DNA of 64,000 nucleotides. Source: Oribacterium sp. WCC10 (GTDB lineage: Bacteria > Bacillota > Clostridia > Lachnospirales > Lachnospiraceae). Numbering within the stretch: position 1 is the first letter of the stretch; each line of letters starts with the position of its first letter. The stretch lies in contig NZ_FOPH01000002.1 of NCBI RefSeq assembly GCF_900113415.1, positions 1-64,000 of the forward strand. Reading direction: 5' to 3'. The notes below the pieces were generated by a model that was not told where the DNA came from, did no database searches, and saw only the letters and a list, made by a program, of their open reading frames with translations. This document shows positions 43,233 through 51,169 of this stretch, piece by piece. The translations under genes were made by a program, and so were the position numbers.

Positions 43233-44399
43233 ATGGGCATTAAGACACTCGATGTACTAACACCGGATGGACAACTTTATTATGACTCTGAAATGAAATT
43301 CACTGAGGCTATGCTTCCAACAGGACCTTGGCCTACAGCACATGCGCCTTCTCTTCTTGAGACAAAGGAAGGAACCATGCTTTGCTGCTGGTTTGCAGGA
43401 ACATATGAAGGTGGAGCTGATATCAATGTAGTTGTATCAAGACTTCCTAAGGGGGCCGATAAGTGGGAGGAACCTGTTAATGTTTCTAATGAGAATGATT
43501 TCTCTGATCAGAATCCTTCACTTTGGCTTCATCCAAACGGAGAAATCTGGTGCCTCTATACATCACAATTAGGACGTCAGCCCGGAAAAGATAACATGCA
43601 GTATACAGCTGTAGTTAAGAAGCAGGTATCTACAGATGATGGTCGTACATGGGGCGAGCCTGAAGTGATATTTGCAGAACCGGGAACATTTTCAAGACAG
43701 CCAATACAAATTCTTTCAAATGGAAGATGGATTTACGGAAACTGGATATGCACAGATTCAAAGGATGGACTTGCGGGAGATCCAAGTGCTTTCCGTATTT
43801 CTGATGATGAGGGAAAGACATGGAGAAGAGTGGATATGCCTAAGTCTAACGGACGTGTTCATCCTAATGTTGTAGAACTGACAGATAAGCCAGGACATCT
43901 CATCGCTTTTATGCGTTCAAGAGAAGCAGATTTCATATATAAGAGTGAGTCTTTTGACTATGGTGATACATGGGAAGAACCTTCAGCAACTGTTCTTCCT
44001 AATAACAATTCATCTATTTCTGCCCTTAAACTTAAGAGTGGAAGAATCTGTATCTGCTATAACCATTCAAGTGCACCTAAGTCTTATACAAACATGGGTG
44101 CATGGCCGGGACTCCGCTGCCCTGTAACTATCGCACTTTCTGAGGATAATGGAAAGACATTTCCGCTTATCCGTAATGTTGAGAGAGGTGAGGGGTATGT
44201 AGGCGAAGAGAATCGTGGCGGAAATATGCAGTATGAGTATCCTTACATCATGCAGGCAGAAGATGGAATGCTTCATGTGGCATATGCTTATCAGACACGA
44301 CGCGGTATAAAATGGCTCACACTTAGTGAAGATGATGTTATCGGAAAGAGAGGCACCAGCACCTATAATCCGACATCAGGTGCTGTAGGTGCGCATTGA
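43233..44399 (+). CDS. Sialidase-like BNR-repeat protein, cytoplasmic
   Basis: A 388-aa protein of the sialidase (six-bladed propeller) superfamily. Asp-box-type repeats are visible: STDDGRTWGEP, SDDEGKTWRRV, SFDYGDTWEEP and SEDNGKTFPLI. PTAHAPSLLETKEGTMLCCWFAGTYEGG and QNPSLWLHPNGEIWCLYTSQ are family segments; Arg residues occur in FSRQP and GLRCPV. There is no signal peptide, and the whole GH33 catalytic set cannot be confirmed. It may hydrolyse or eliminate a glycosidic bond in an imported acidic glycoside. The ATG at 43233 follows GCAGGAGG. Last gene of the operon. Confidence 0.82.
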   Translation: MGIKTLDVLTPDGQLYYDSEMKFTEAMLPTGPWPTAHAPSLLETKEGTMLCCWFAGTYEGGADINVVVSRLPKGADKWEEPVNVSNENDFSDQNPSLWLHPNGEIWCLYTSQLGRQPGKDNMQYTAVVKKQVSTDDGRTWGEPEVIFAEPGTFSRQPIQILSNGRWIYGNWICTDSKDGLAGDPSAFRISDDEGKTWRRVDMPKSNGRVHPNVVELTDKPGHLIAFMRSREADFIYKSESFDYGDTWEEPSATVLPNNNSSISALKLKSGRICICYNHSSAPKSYTNMGAWPGLRCPVTIALSEDNGKTFPLIRNVERGEGYVGEENRGGNMQYEYPYIMQAEDGMLHVAYAYQTRRGIKWLTLSEDDVIGKRGTSTYNPTSGAVGAH

Positions 44400-44501
44400 T
44401 GATGTCAGTTCGTGTTATATGTTGAAAAAGTGCCGGAATAGTTACGCTATTCTGACATTTTCATAATTATCCAAATAAGCCAAGTGCTTATTTACTTCAA
44501 G

Positions 44502-44535
44502 CTCCCGGAGAATGTAATCTCCGGGAGTTTTTGTT
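44502..44535 (+). terminator. Rho-independent terminator of the first sugar-acid operon
   Basis: Perfect 10-bp stem CTCCCGGAGA/TCTCCGGGAG, six-base loop, then TTTTTG. Confidence 0.94.
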
Positions 44536-44583
44536 TGTCATAAATCATGAAAAATGGTTCAAAATGATACATAATGTGATATA

Positions 44584-44610
44584 GTTTCAAAATGCATATA
44601 ATTATGAAAC
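44584..44610. promoter_or_regulatory. GTTTCA box 3 (inverted pair) before the regulator gene
   Basis: GTTTCA (44584-44589) and TGAAAC (44605-44610) form an inverted pair 15 bases apart. The right half, read on the minus strand, begins GTTTCATAATTAT and continues ATGCAT, almost the same as box 5 before pdxA. Its place 100 bases before the regulator start suggests autoregulation. Confidence 0.55.
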
Positions 44611-44710
44611 AACTTCAGAAGCTGATGAGACTATGTGATTATTAATGAAAATACGACTCCTTAGCGAAGTTGATTTTAATGGAACGGTATTTCCCAATTT
44701 GGAGGTTGTG

Positions 44711-46504
44711 ATGAAGTATAGAGTGCTGGGCGTTGCGCCTTATGAGGCTATGAGAAAGTCGATGGAAACCCTCGCAAGTACCATGGATAATATACAGCTT
44801 GATGCATATACAGGTAATCTTGAGGATGGTGTGAAGGTGGTAAAAGAACATTCTCATGATCAGTATGATGTAATTATTTCAAGAGGAGGTACTTCGAGAC
44901 TGATATCTGAAGTCACATCAACTCCTGTGGTAGAGATCCCATTGTCCGTTTATGATGTTCTGAGAGCCATGCGTCTAGCAGATAATTATGAAGCGGAGTA
45001 TGCGATTGTAGGTTTTAAAAATATTACCGAAACTGCACATACTTTGTGTGATCTTATGAAGAACAGGACAAAGATTGTTACCATACATGATGAAGAAGAG
45101 GTTGTCGCTACACTTGAAGGACTTAAAAGTCAGGGAATAGGAATGGTGATTTGTGATATGGTCACCCAGAATATTGCGAGACGTATGGATATAAACTCGA
45201 TACTTATAACATCAGGAAATGAAAGTATTCTGTCTGCCATCGGTCAGGCCATAAATATATGCAGAAGCTATGCTGCCATAAGAGAGGAGAATCATTTCTT
45301 AAGAGGAATAATGCGTCATAACGGTTCATCAACCATCGTTATGAGTGAGGATGGTACTGTTTTTCTGTCTACATGGAATACAGATGAGGAGAAAAACGAA
45401 GAAGTTATAGAGATGCTTCGTAAGGAAATAAAGATTGTCATTAATTCCGGAGACCGAAAGTTTTTCAGAAGTATAGATAAGGTACTATATTCTGTTACAA
45501 CACAAACCGCAGAATACAATGAACAGAAATACGTGACGTTTTATTTCACTGCATCAAAAATACCGCTTACAACCGGTAAATATGGAATACGTTTTATGAA
45601 CAGAGAAGAGGCTGAAGAGAAATACTATAACAGCTTTTACAGTATAGCCGGTGCCATGGGACTTCTTGGAGACAGGATAGATGAGATCAGTGGAGCGAGA
45701 TATTCCGTCATGATTCAGGCTGAAACAGGAACAGGAAAGGATTTGATCGCACATTATATCTACATGAAGAGTGCATTATCTGATCATCCGCTGATAACTA
45801 TCGATTGCAGTATCATGGATGATCGCGGATGGGAATATCTGCTTAACCACTACAACTCGCCATTTAATGATAATGACAATACTATTTATTTTATGAATAT
45901 CGGAAGAATTCCTGAAGATAAGCACAGAAGACTTATATCCGCAATTCTTGATACTAATCTTCAAAGGAGAAACAGATTGATTTTTTCAGCCGGAGAGAAT
46001 CTGGATCCTGATGCAAAGGAAAGGGTAAATGATTACAGCCGTAAGCTGTACTGTGTACGTATAGGACTTCCGCCATTGAGACAGAGAAGAGAGGAGATAC
46101 CGCTTTTAGCAAGTTTTTATTTGAGCAGGCTTAATGCAGATATGGGAAAGCAGATTGTTGGACTTGAGCCCGGAGCTATCGAGATAATGGATAACTATCA
46201 GTGGCCACAGAACTATAAGCAATTTCAGCATGTTCTGATGGAGGCTGCATCTCAGACGGATACATCATATATACGTACAGCAACTATTGCAGACCTTCTT
46301 GAGGAAGAACAGGCGGCAAGTGTTTATGTATCTGTATTTAACCAGGGATCAAACCAGCCGCTTCCCAATATGACTCTTGAGCAAATAGATAAGAGCATCA
46401 TAAAACATGTTTTAGAGGATAATAAAGGTAATCAGAGCAAGACGGCACGTCAGCTGGGGATAAGCAGAACTACGTTATGGAGATATATAGGCAGAGATAA
46501 GTGA
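44711..46504 (+). CDS. PrpR-type transcriptional regulator with a degenerate AAA+ domain
   Basis: A 597-aa regulator. The N-terminal PrpR_N sensor domain (from KYRVLGVAPYEAMRKSMET to about residue 175) is followed by a PAS-like region (about 200-300), an AAA+ domain and a Fis-type HTH (NKGNQSKTARQLGISRTTLWRYI at the C-terminus). Walker A is kept (QAETGTGKDLIAHYI), but the GAFTGA loop needed to touch sigma-54 is missing, and Walker B reads NTIYFMNIGRIPED where LDE is expected. It therefore probably does not act as a sigma-54 ATPase. The ATG at 44711 has GGAGG at 44701-44705 and starts at the domain border; 44645 is rejected. It lies in the middle of the sugar-acid locus and is its likely regulator. 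Confidence 0.88.
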   Translation: MKYRVLGVAPYEAMRKSMETLASTMDNIQLDAYTGNLEDGVKVVKEHSHDQYDVIISRGGTSRLISEVTSTPVVEIPLSVYDVLRAMRLADNYEAEYAIVGFKNITETAHTLCDLMKNRTKIVTIHDEEEVVATLEGLKSQGIGMVICDMVTQNIARRMDINSILITSGNESILSAIGQAINICRSYAAIREENHFLRGIMRHNGSSTIVMSEDGTVFLSTWNTDEEKNEEVIEMLRKEIKIVINSGDRKFFRSIDKVLYSVTTQTAEYNEQKYVTFYFTASKIPLTTGKYGIRFMNREEAEEKYYNSFYSIAGAMGLLGDRIDEISGARYSVMIQAETGTGKDLIAHYIYMKSALSDHPLITIDCSIMDDRGWEYLLNHYNSPFNDNDNTIYFMNIGRIPEDKHRRLISAILDTNLQRRNRLIFSAGENLDPDAKERVNDYSRKLYCVRIGLPPLRQRREEIPLLASFYLSRLNADMGKQIVGLEPGAIEIMDNYQWPQNYKQFQHVLMEAASQTDTSYIRTATIADLLEEEQAASVYVSVFNQGSNQPLPNMTLEQIDKSIIKHVLEDNKGNQSKTARQLGISRTTLWRYIGRDK

Positions 46505-46577
46505 ATTATCGATAATATATTAAAAGTATAACTTTAAATCGATAAATTAATCTATTTTGTTGCATAATCAGGTGAAC

Positions 46578-46590
46578 TGTTTCAAATAAG
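46578..46590. promoter_or_regulatory. GTTTCA box 4 before the second permease gene
   Basis: TGTTTCAAATAAG, preceded by GTGAAC so that a TGAAC/GTTTCA pair is present. It lies about 175 bases before the permease start. Weakest of the set. Confidence 0.4.
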
Positions 46591-46763
46591 TGCAAATATT
46601 GCCGGTGTATACAAAAGTATTAGCCTATGTTGCAAATAGTAACAATTTATGTTCCTATTTCTAATGCCTATTCTCTTTTAAGAGCGGATAATACCAACAT
46701 AAGGTTTTTGTGAACAAAAACAGAAATAAGCTAGATTTTTCGTGTCTTGAAAGGGGATTTATT

Positions 46764-48050
46764 ATGACAACACAGATGATTTTAGCACTGGCTGTGTTAG
46801 TACTGATGATCGCTTTGATCATGTTTGATGTACTTCCGTTCGGTGCACCGCCAATTCTTGCAGGATTCCTGCTTGTTGCACTTGGACTTGCAGATGTAAA
46901 AACAGCATTTGGTGGATTTACAAATAATTCAGTAGTTATGATTGCCGGTTTTATGGCAGTTATGGCAGCTCTTCAGAAGACAAGATTCATGACCAAGTTG
47001 AAAGAGATTATGATAAATCTTGTGACTAAGGGCGGATATAAGAGTTATGCATTTCTTATCATCATAGTAATGGCAGGTGCTGCTCTCGCAGGTGGCGGAT
47101 CTACAGGTTATTATGTCCTTATCCTGTCACTTATCACTGCAATTCCATATCAGAAGCAGCTTCCTACATCAAAGCTTATGATGCCCCTTGGATTTGCAAC
47201 AAACCATCCGCTTATTCCTTTTAATGTAGCTCTTTACTTTGGCGTTGCTTCAACAGTACTTGAGTCTGCCGGATGGACAGGCGGCATGTCAATGGCAAAG
47301 TTTTCAATCGTTAACTTCTGCCTTTCACTTGGATTTCTTGTTTGGGCGCTTCTTGCGTACAAGCTTTTACCGGATCATCCTATTCAGGAACCTACAGTTG
47401 ATCAGCAGAAGAATGCTGACGGACTTGATGTTGTTACACTTACTTCAACACAGGAAAATCTTACTGTTGTTGCATTTATAGCATCTGTAGTATGTATGAT
47501 GCTTATGAATACTATTGGTGATATTGCTTATGTAATTCCGGGTATATTAGGTTTTGTACTTATTCTTGCAAAGGTTATAACATTTAAGGAGTTCCGTGAG
47601 AACTACTTCGCTCCTGTTATCCTTATGATGGCCGGTGTAGTTGGTGTTGCTGATGCACTTGCAAACACAGGTTTTACAGCAATGGTAGGAGATACTGTTG
47701 CAGCAGCACTTGGCACAAATGCCAATCCTTTCGTTGTTATCTTCCTCTTTGCAGTTCTTACATCAACTGCAGCATGTATCACAGGTTCCAATATGGGTTC
47801 TGTATACATCTTTGCACCAATTGCTGTTGCAACATGTATGGCACTTAACCTGAATCCTATCGCTGCAGCAGCTGCAGTAACATGTGCAGGATGGCAGGGA
47901 CACTATATGCCGATTGATGGACTTCCGGCCCTTGTCTTTGGTATGGGTAAGTATTCCATGAAAGAGTTCTGGAAGTTTACAATTCCTATGTATATCATCA
48001 GACTTATCTTCCTTTGCGCAGGTGCGGTTATCATCTTCCCTATGAAGTAA
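46764..48050 (+). CDS. SLC13-family permease, second of the sugar-acid locus
   Basis: A 428-aa DASS/SLC13-type permease with about eleven to twelve helices. It differs from the first permease of the locus. Segments: FGGFTNNSVVMIAGFMAVMAAL, AGGGSTGYYVLILSLITAIP, TNHPLIPFNVALYFG and ITGSNMGSVYIFAPIAVAT. Members carry di- or tricarboxylates and sulfate. AAAGGGG precedes the ATG at 46764; the start at 46710 would add an unusual 18-residue extension. It is transcribed alone, ending at a strong terminator. Confidence 0.87.
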   Translation: MTTQMILALAVLVLMIALIMFDVLPFGAPPILAGFLLVALGLADVKTAFGGFTNNSVVMIAGFMAVMAALQKTRFMTKLKEIMINLVTKGGYKSYAFLIIIVMAGAALAGGGSTGYYVLILSLITAIPYQKQLPTSKLMMPLGFATNHPLIPFNVALYFGVASTVLESAGWTGGMSMAKFSIVNFCLSLGFLVWALLAYKLLPDHPIQEPTVDQQKNADGLDVVTLTSTQENLTVVAFIASVVCMMLMNTIGDIAYVIPGILGFVLILAKVITFKEFRENYFAPVILMMAGVVGVADALANTGFTAMVGDTVAAALGTNANPFVVIFLFAVLTSTAACITGSNMGSVYIFAPIAVATCMALNLNPIAAAAAVTCAGWQGHYMPIDGLPALVFGMGKYSMKEFWKFTIPMYIIRLIFLCAGAVIIFPMK

Positions 48051-48087
48051 GTTGTATATGATTTATTTATAGCACTGATCCTAATGT

Positions 48088-48133
48088 AAAAAATGTCGCA
48101 CCTTGAACCTTGCTTCAAGGTGCGACATTTTTT
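48088..48133 (+). terminator. Strong Rho-independent terminator after the second permease gene
   Basis: A 20-bp perfect stem beginning AAAAAATGTCGCACC and ending GGTGCGACATTTTTT, five-base loop. It separates the permease from pdxA. Confidence 0.95.
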
Positions 48134-48226
48134 GGGAAATTTTGGTGTGGTACGGATTTTGTCAAAGAAGAGAATCGCTGTCACTGTTTTTTGCGAAAAG
48201 GGTAATCAACATTTATAATATAAAAA

Positions 48227-48244
48227 TGTTTCATAATTATGCAT
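48227..48244. promoter_or_regulatory. GTTTCA box 5 before the pdxA operon
   Basis: TGTTTCATAATTATGCAT, almost identical to the right half of box 3. It lies 180 bases before the pdxA start codon. Confidence 0.5.
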
Positions 48245-48421
48245 GTATAAGTGGCCCGAAAGTAAAATGTTACAATAATGAACAAATTGCAAGAGGGAAA
48301 AGATTTTTTGGTAATAATGCATTTGTTATCATATATACAGTAAAAAGATTAAATGTTAAATCGCAAAGCTAATTATTTATAAAATATGTGATTAACACAT
48401 CGAAGTTTGGAGGAGGATTCT

Positions 48422-49528
48422 ATGGCAGACATCAGACCAATCGTAGGCATTTCAATGGGAGATCCATTTGGAAACGGTCCTGAAATATCCGTAAAGGCAT
48501 TAAATGATAAGACTCTTTATGATCGTTGCAAGCCACTTATAGTTGGTGACAAGACATCTATGGAGTATGCACTTAAGGTTGCTAACAAGGTTGACGGAAT
48601 TGATCTTAAACTCAACATTGTAAAGGAACCAAAGGAAGGAAAGTATGAGTATGGTACCATTGATCTCATCGATCTTGGTCTTGTTCCGGCTGATAAGATC
48701 CCTGATTCATTGGATGATCCTAAGGGACCTCAGCCATTCCGTATTGGGGCTTGTGAGCTCGGAGGTGAGGCTGCATTCCAGTATGTTGTATATGTTATCA
48801 AGCTTGCTATGGATGACAAGGTTGATGCTACTGTTACCAATGCTCTATCCAAGGAAGCTATAAATATGGCAGGACATCATTATTCAGGCCATACAGAGAT
48901 TTATGCAGATTATACAGGTACAAAGAAGTATGCAATGATGCTCGGACATGAGGAGTTAAGAGTAGTTCATGTGTCTACTCATGTATCGCTTCGTGAAGCT
49001 TGTGACCGAGTAAAGAAGGATAGAGTTCTCGACTGTATCCATATGGCAAATGAAGCCTGTAAAGCACTCGGCATAAAGGAGCCAAAGATTGGCGTTGCAG
49101 GTCTTAACCCTCATTGCGGAGAAGATGGTATGTTCGGAAGAGAAGAAATTGAGGAGATTCAGCCAGCTATTGATGCAGCATTGGCGGAAGGTATCAATAT
49201 TCCGGAGAAGAAGCCTACACCTCCTGATACAGTATTCTCAAAGGCTCTTGGTGGCTGGTATGATATCGTAGTTGTTATGTATCATGATCAGGGACATATT
49301 CCACTTAAGGTAAAGGGTTTTGTATATAACAAGGAAGAGCAGCATTGGGAGGCAGTTGCAGGTATCAATATGACGCTGGGACTACCTATCGTACGTGTAT
49401 CTGTTGACCACGGAACAGGATTTGGTCATGCTGGAAATGGCGGAGCAAATGAGCTTTCACTTGTTAATGCTGTAGATGCTGCGCTTCATATGGCTTCTTA
49501 CAGAAAATCTCAGAAGGTTGGCAATTAA
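48422..49528 (+). CDS. pdxA: PdxA-family NAD-dependent dehydrogenase (PdxA2 type)
   Basis: A 368-aa member of the 4-hydroxythreonine-4-phosphate dehydrogenase family. Motifs: ISMGDPFGNGPEISVKAL (residues 9-26), metal-binding His in AGHHYSGHTEIYAD, VVHVSTHVSLREA and VVVMYHDQGHIPLK, and VSVDHGTGFGHAGNGGANELSLVNA at the end. The company of a DUF1537 kinase and an aldolase, with no other vitamin B6 genes, makes PdxA2 function (oxidation and decarboxylation of a phosphorylated tetronate to dihydroxyacetone phosphate) more likely than pyridoxal synthesis. The ATG at 48422 follows GGAGGAGG. First of a three-gene operon. Confidence 0.9.
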   Translation: MADIRPIVGISMGDPFGNGPEISVKALNDKTLYDRCKPLIVGDKTSMEYALKVANKVDGIDLKLNIVKEPKEGKYEYGTIDLIDLGLVPADKIPDSLDDPKGPQPFRIGACELGGEAAFQYVVYVIKLAMDDKVDATVTNALSKEAINMAGHHYSGHTEIYADYTGTKKYAMMLGHEELRVVHVSTHVSLREACDRVKKDRVLDCIHMANEACKALGIKEPKIGVAGLNPHCGEDGMFGREEIEEIQPAIDAALAEGINIPEKKPTPPDTVFSKALGGWYDIVVVMYHDQGHIPLKVKGFVYNKEEQHWEAVAGINMTLGLPIVRVSVDHGTGFGHAGNGGANELSLVNAVDAALHMASYRKSQKVGN

Positions 49529-49529
49529 A

Positions 49530-49979
49530 ATGATAGTAGATGATTTTTCACATATCAGATTTTATGAGGCGATGCTTCCGAATCTTGAGGCGGGTCTCCA
49601 AGCTATAGAGGAAGAAAAGGCAAAGGGTGAACTTAAGGAAGGCTCGTATAGATTTGAAGGTGGCTTTTTTAAGGTTCAAAAGGGTGTAACAAAGCCGTTT
49701 TCGGAAGGAACCTTTGAGGGGCATAAGAAGTATATTGATGTACAGATTATCCTTGATGGTTCTGAAGAAATTGCATGGAAAGAGCTTAAAGAGCTTAAAG
49801 AAGTTATTCCATATGATGAAGAAAAAGATATGGCAAGATATGAAGGAAGCTTTGAACACCAGATTATGATAAATAAGGGTATGTTCTGGGCAGCATTTCC
49901 TCATGACGGACATAAGGCGATATCTCACTCAAAGGAACAGCAGAGCTTTACAAAGATAATTCTTAAGCTTCCGGTATAA
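49530..49979 (+). CDS. YhcH/YjgK/YiaL (DUF386) family protein
   Basis: A 149-aa cupin-like protein. SYRFEGGFFKVQKGVTKPFSEGTFEGHKKYIDVQIILDGSEEI and the C-terminal MFWAAFPHDGHKAI carry the conserved Glu/His pattern (EGH, DVQ, FFPxDxHxP). The E. coli member YhcH (NanQ) is a sialic acid anomerase that opens the ring for the aldolase NanA. Here the gene is directly followed by a NanA/DapA-family gene, which fits an anomerase or ring-opening role on a 2-keto-3-deoxy acid. It starts 1 base after the pdxA stop and is translationally coupled. Confidence 0.9.
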   Translation: MIVDDFSHIRFYEAMLPNLEAGLQAIEEEKAKGELKEGSYRFEGGFFKVQKGVTKPFSEGTFEGHKKYIDVQIILDGSEEIAWKELKELKEVIPYDEEKDMARYEGSFEHQIMINKGMFWAAFPHDGHKAISHSKEQQSFTKIILKLPV

Positions 49980-49993
49980 TAAAGGAGAATATA

Positions 49994-50905
49994 ATGAAAC
50001 AGGTTGATATCAAGGGAATCATAGTTCCTATCATTACACCTATGAATGAAGATGAGTCCATCAATACAGATGTGCTCAAAGAGCAGTGTGACAGAATGAT
50101 TGATGCGGGTATCCATGCAATATTCTGTTTTGGAACCAATGGAGAAGGTTATATCCTTAATGGTAAGGAAAAGGAACTTGTTCTTTCAACAGTTGTTAAA
50201 CATGTAAACGGAAGAGTTCCCGTATATGCAGGTACGGGTTGTGTGTCTACTAAGGAGACTATCGAGCAGTCAAAGATGGCTGAAGCTTGCGGTGCGGATG
50301 TACTCTCTATCATAACACCGTCCTTTGCGGCAGCATCACAGGATGAGATTCAGAGACATTATGAGACTGTTGCGGCATCGGTTCCTGATATGCCTATCGT
50401 TCTTTACAATATCCCTGCACGAACAGGAAACAAAATCGATCCTAAGACAGTAGGTAAACTTGCACAGGTAGACAATATCGTAGGTGCTAAGGATTCCGGG
50501 GGGGATTTTAAGAACATTCTCGGATATATCGAGGCAGGCAAGTCAAGAAAGAGCGGAGATTTTGCAGTTCTTTCCGGAAATGATCAGCTTATTCTTTGGA
50601 CTCTTCAGGCTGGTGGAACGGGAGCTATCTCAGGATGTGCAAATGTATATCCACACAATATGGCAAGTATTTATGATGAATTCGTTGCAGGAAATTGGAC
50701 AGAGGCTAAGAAGTGTCAGGATGCCATCGGTCCATTCAGAGATAATTTTGCAGGTGCAAATCCAAATACTGTTGTAAAGACTGCAGTGCGTCTTCTCGGA
50801 CATAATGTCGGTCTCTGCAGAGCTCCGTTTAATATGATACCTGATGCAAAGATTGATGCTATCAAGAAGACACTTGAGGTGGATAAGCAGAAGGGTCTTT
50901 GGTAA
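49994..50905 (+). CDS. DapA/NanA-family aldolase
   Basis: A 303-aa class I pyruvate aldolase of the dihydrodipicolinate synthase/N-acetylneuraminate lyase family. Schiff-base Lys 166 lies in GAKDSGG and the assisting Tyr 138 in LYNIPARTGNKI. The pyruvate-binding box reads GTNGEG instead of GTTGE (DapA) or GSTGE (NanA), which places it among sugar-acid aldolases of uncertain specificity. AAAGGAG precedes the ATG. With the YhcH-like gene it probably cleaves a 2-keto-3-deoxy sugar acid to pyruvate and an aldehyde. Last gene of the pdxA operon. Confidence 0.9.
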   Translation: MKQVDIKGIIVPIITPMNEDESINTDVLKEQCDRMIDAGIHAIFCFGTNGEGYILNGKEKELVLSTVVKHVNGRVPVYAGTGCVSTKETIEQSKMAEACGADVLSIITPSFAAASQDEIQRHYETVAASVPDMPIVLYNIPARTGNKIDPKTVGKLAQVDNIVGAKDSGGDFKNILGYIEAGKSRKSGDFAVLSGNDQLILWTLQAGGTGAISGCANVYPHNMASIYDEFVAGNWTEAKKCQDAIGPFRDNFAGANPNTVVKTAVRLLGHNVGLCRAPFNMIPDAKIDAIKKTLEVDKQKGLW

Positions 50906-50962
50906 ACGGTAATTTTGGATTAGTATTTTTCTAAACCTTAAAACACAATAAAACATATATGG

Positions 50963-51003
50963 AACCTTTCAGGAGAATCTCTCTTTCCTGAAAGGTTTTT
51001 TGT
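50963..51003 (+). terminator. Rho-independent terminator of the pdxA operon
   Basis: AACCTTTCAGGA pairs with TCCTGAAAGGTT, followed by a T-run TTTTG. Confidence 0.93.
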
Positions 51004-51042
51004 TGTGTAACATCCAAAACGTTAAATAAATATCAATTAATA

Positions 51043-51071
51043 TTGACAAAAAAATATCAAAGCAATATACT
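51043..51071 (+). promoter_or_regulatory. Sigma-A promoter of adhE
   Basis: Perfect -35 TTGACA (51043-51048), 17-base spacer, -10 TATACT (51066-51071). Expected start near 51078, the first base of the operator-like repeat. Confidence 0.85.
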
Positions 51072-51078
51072 ATAAACA

Positions 51079-51100
51079 TGTTATTGATAAAAAAATAACA
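51079..51100. promoter_or_regulatory. Rex-like operator at the adhE start site
   Basis: Perfect inverted repeat TGTTATT (51079-51085) and AATAACA (51094-51100), spacer GATAAAAA. It resembles the Rex (NADH/NAD sensor) site TTGTTAA-N4-6-TTAACAA in size and base content but not exactly. It overlaps the expected transcription start, a repressor position. Confidence 0.55.
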
Positions 51101-51169
51101 AACACATCAGAAAGAAATATGTGGGTGTTGTTTTCAGAAATTTTGTTGCCACAGAAAAGAGGAAATCAC

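Noticed and set aside
43233-50905. Standard sialic acid (nan) operon
   Set aside because: Sialidase-like, YhcH and NanA-like genes are present, but nanE, nanK, nagA and nagB are not, while kinase and PdxA2 genes point to a different acid.
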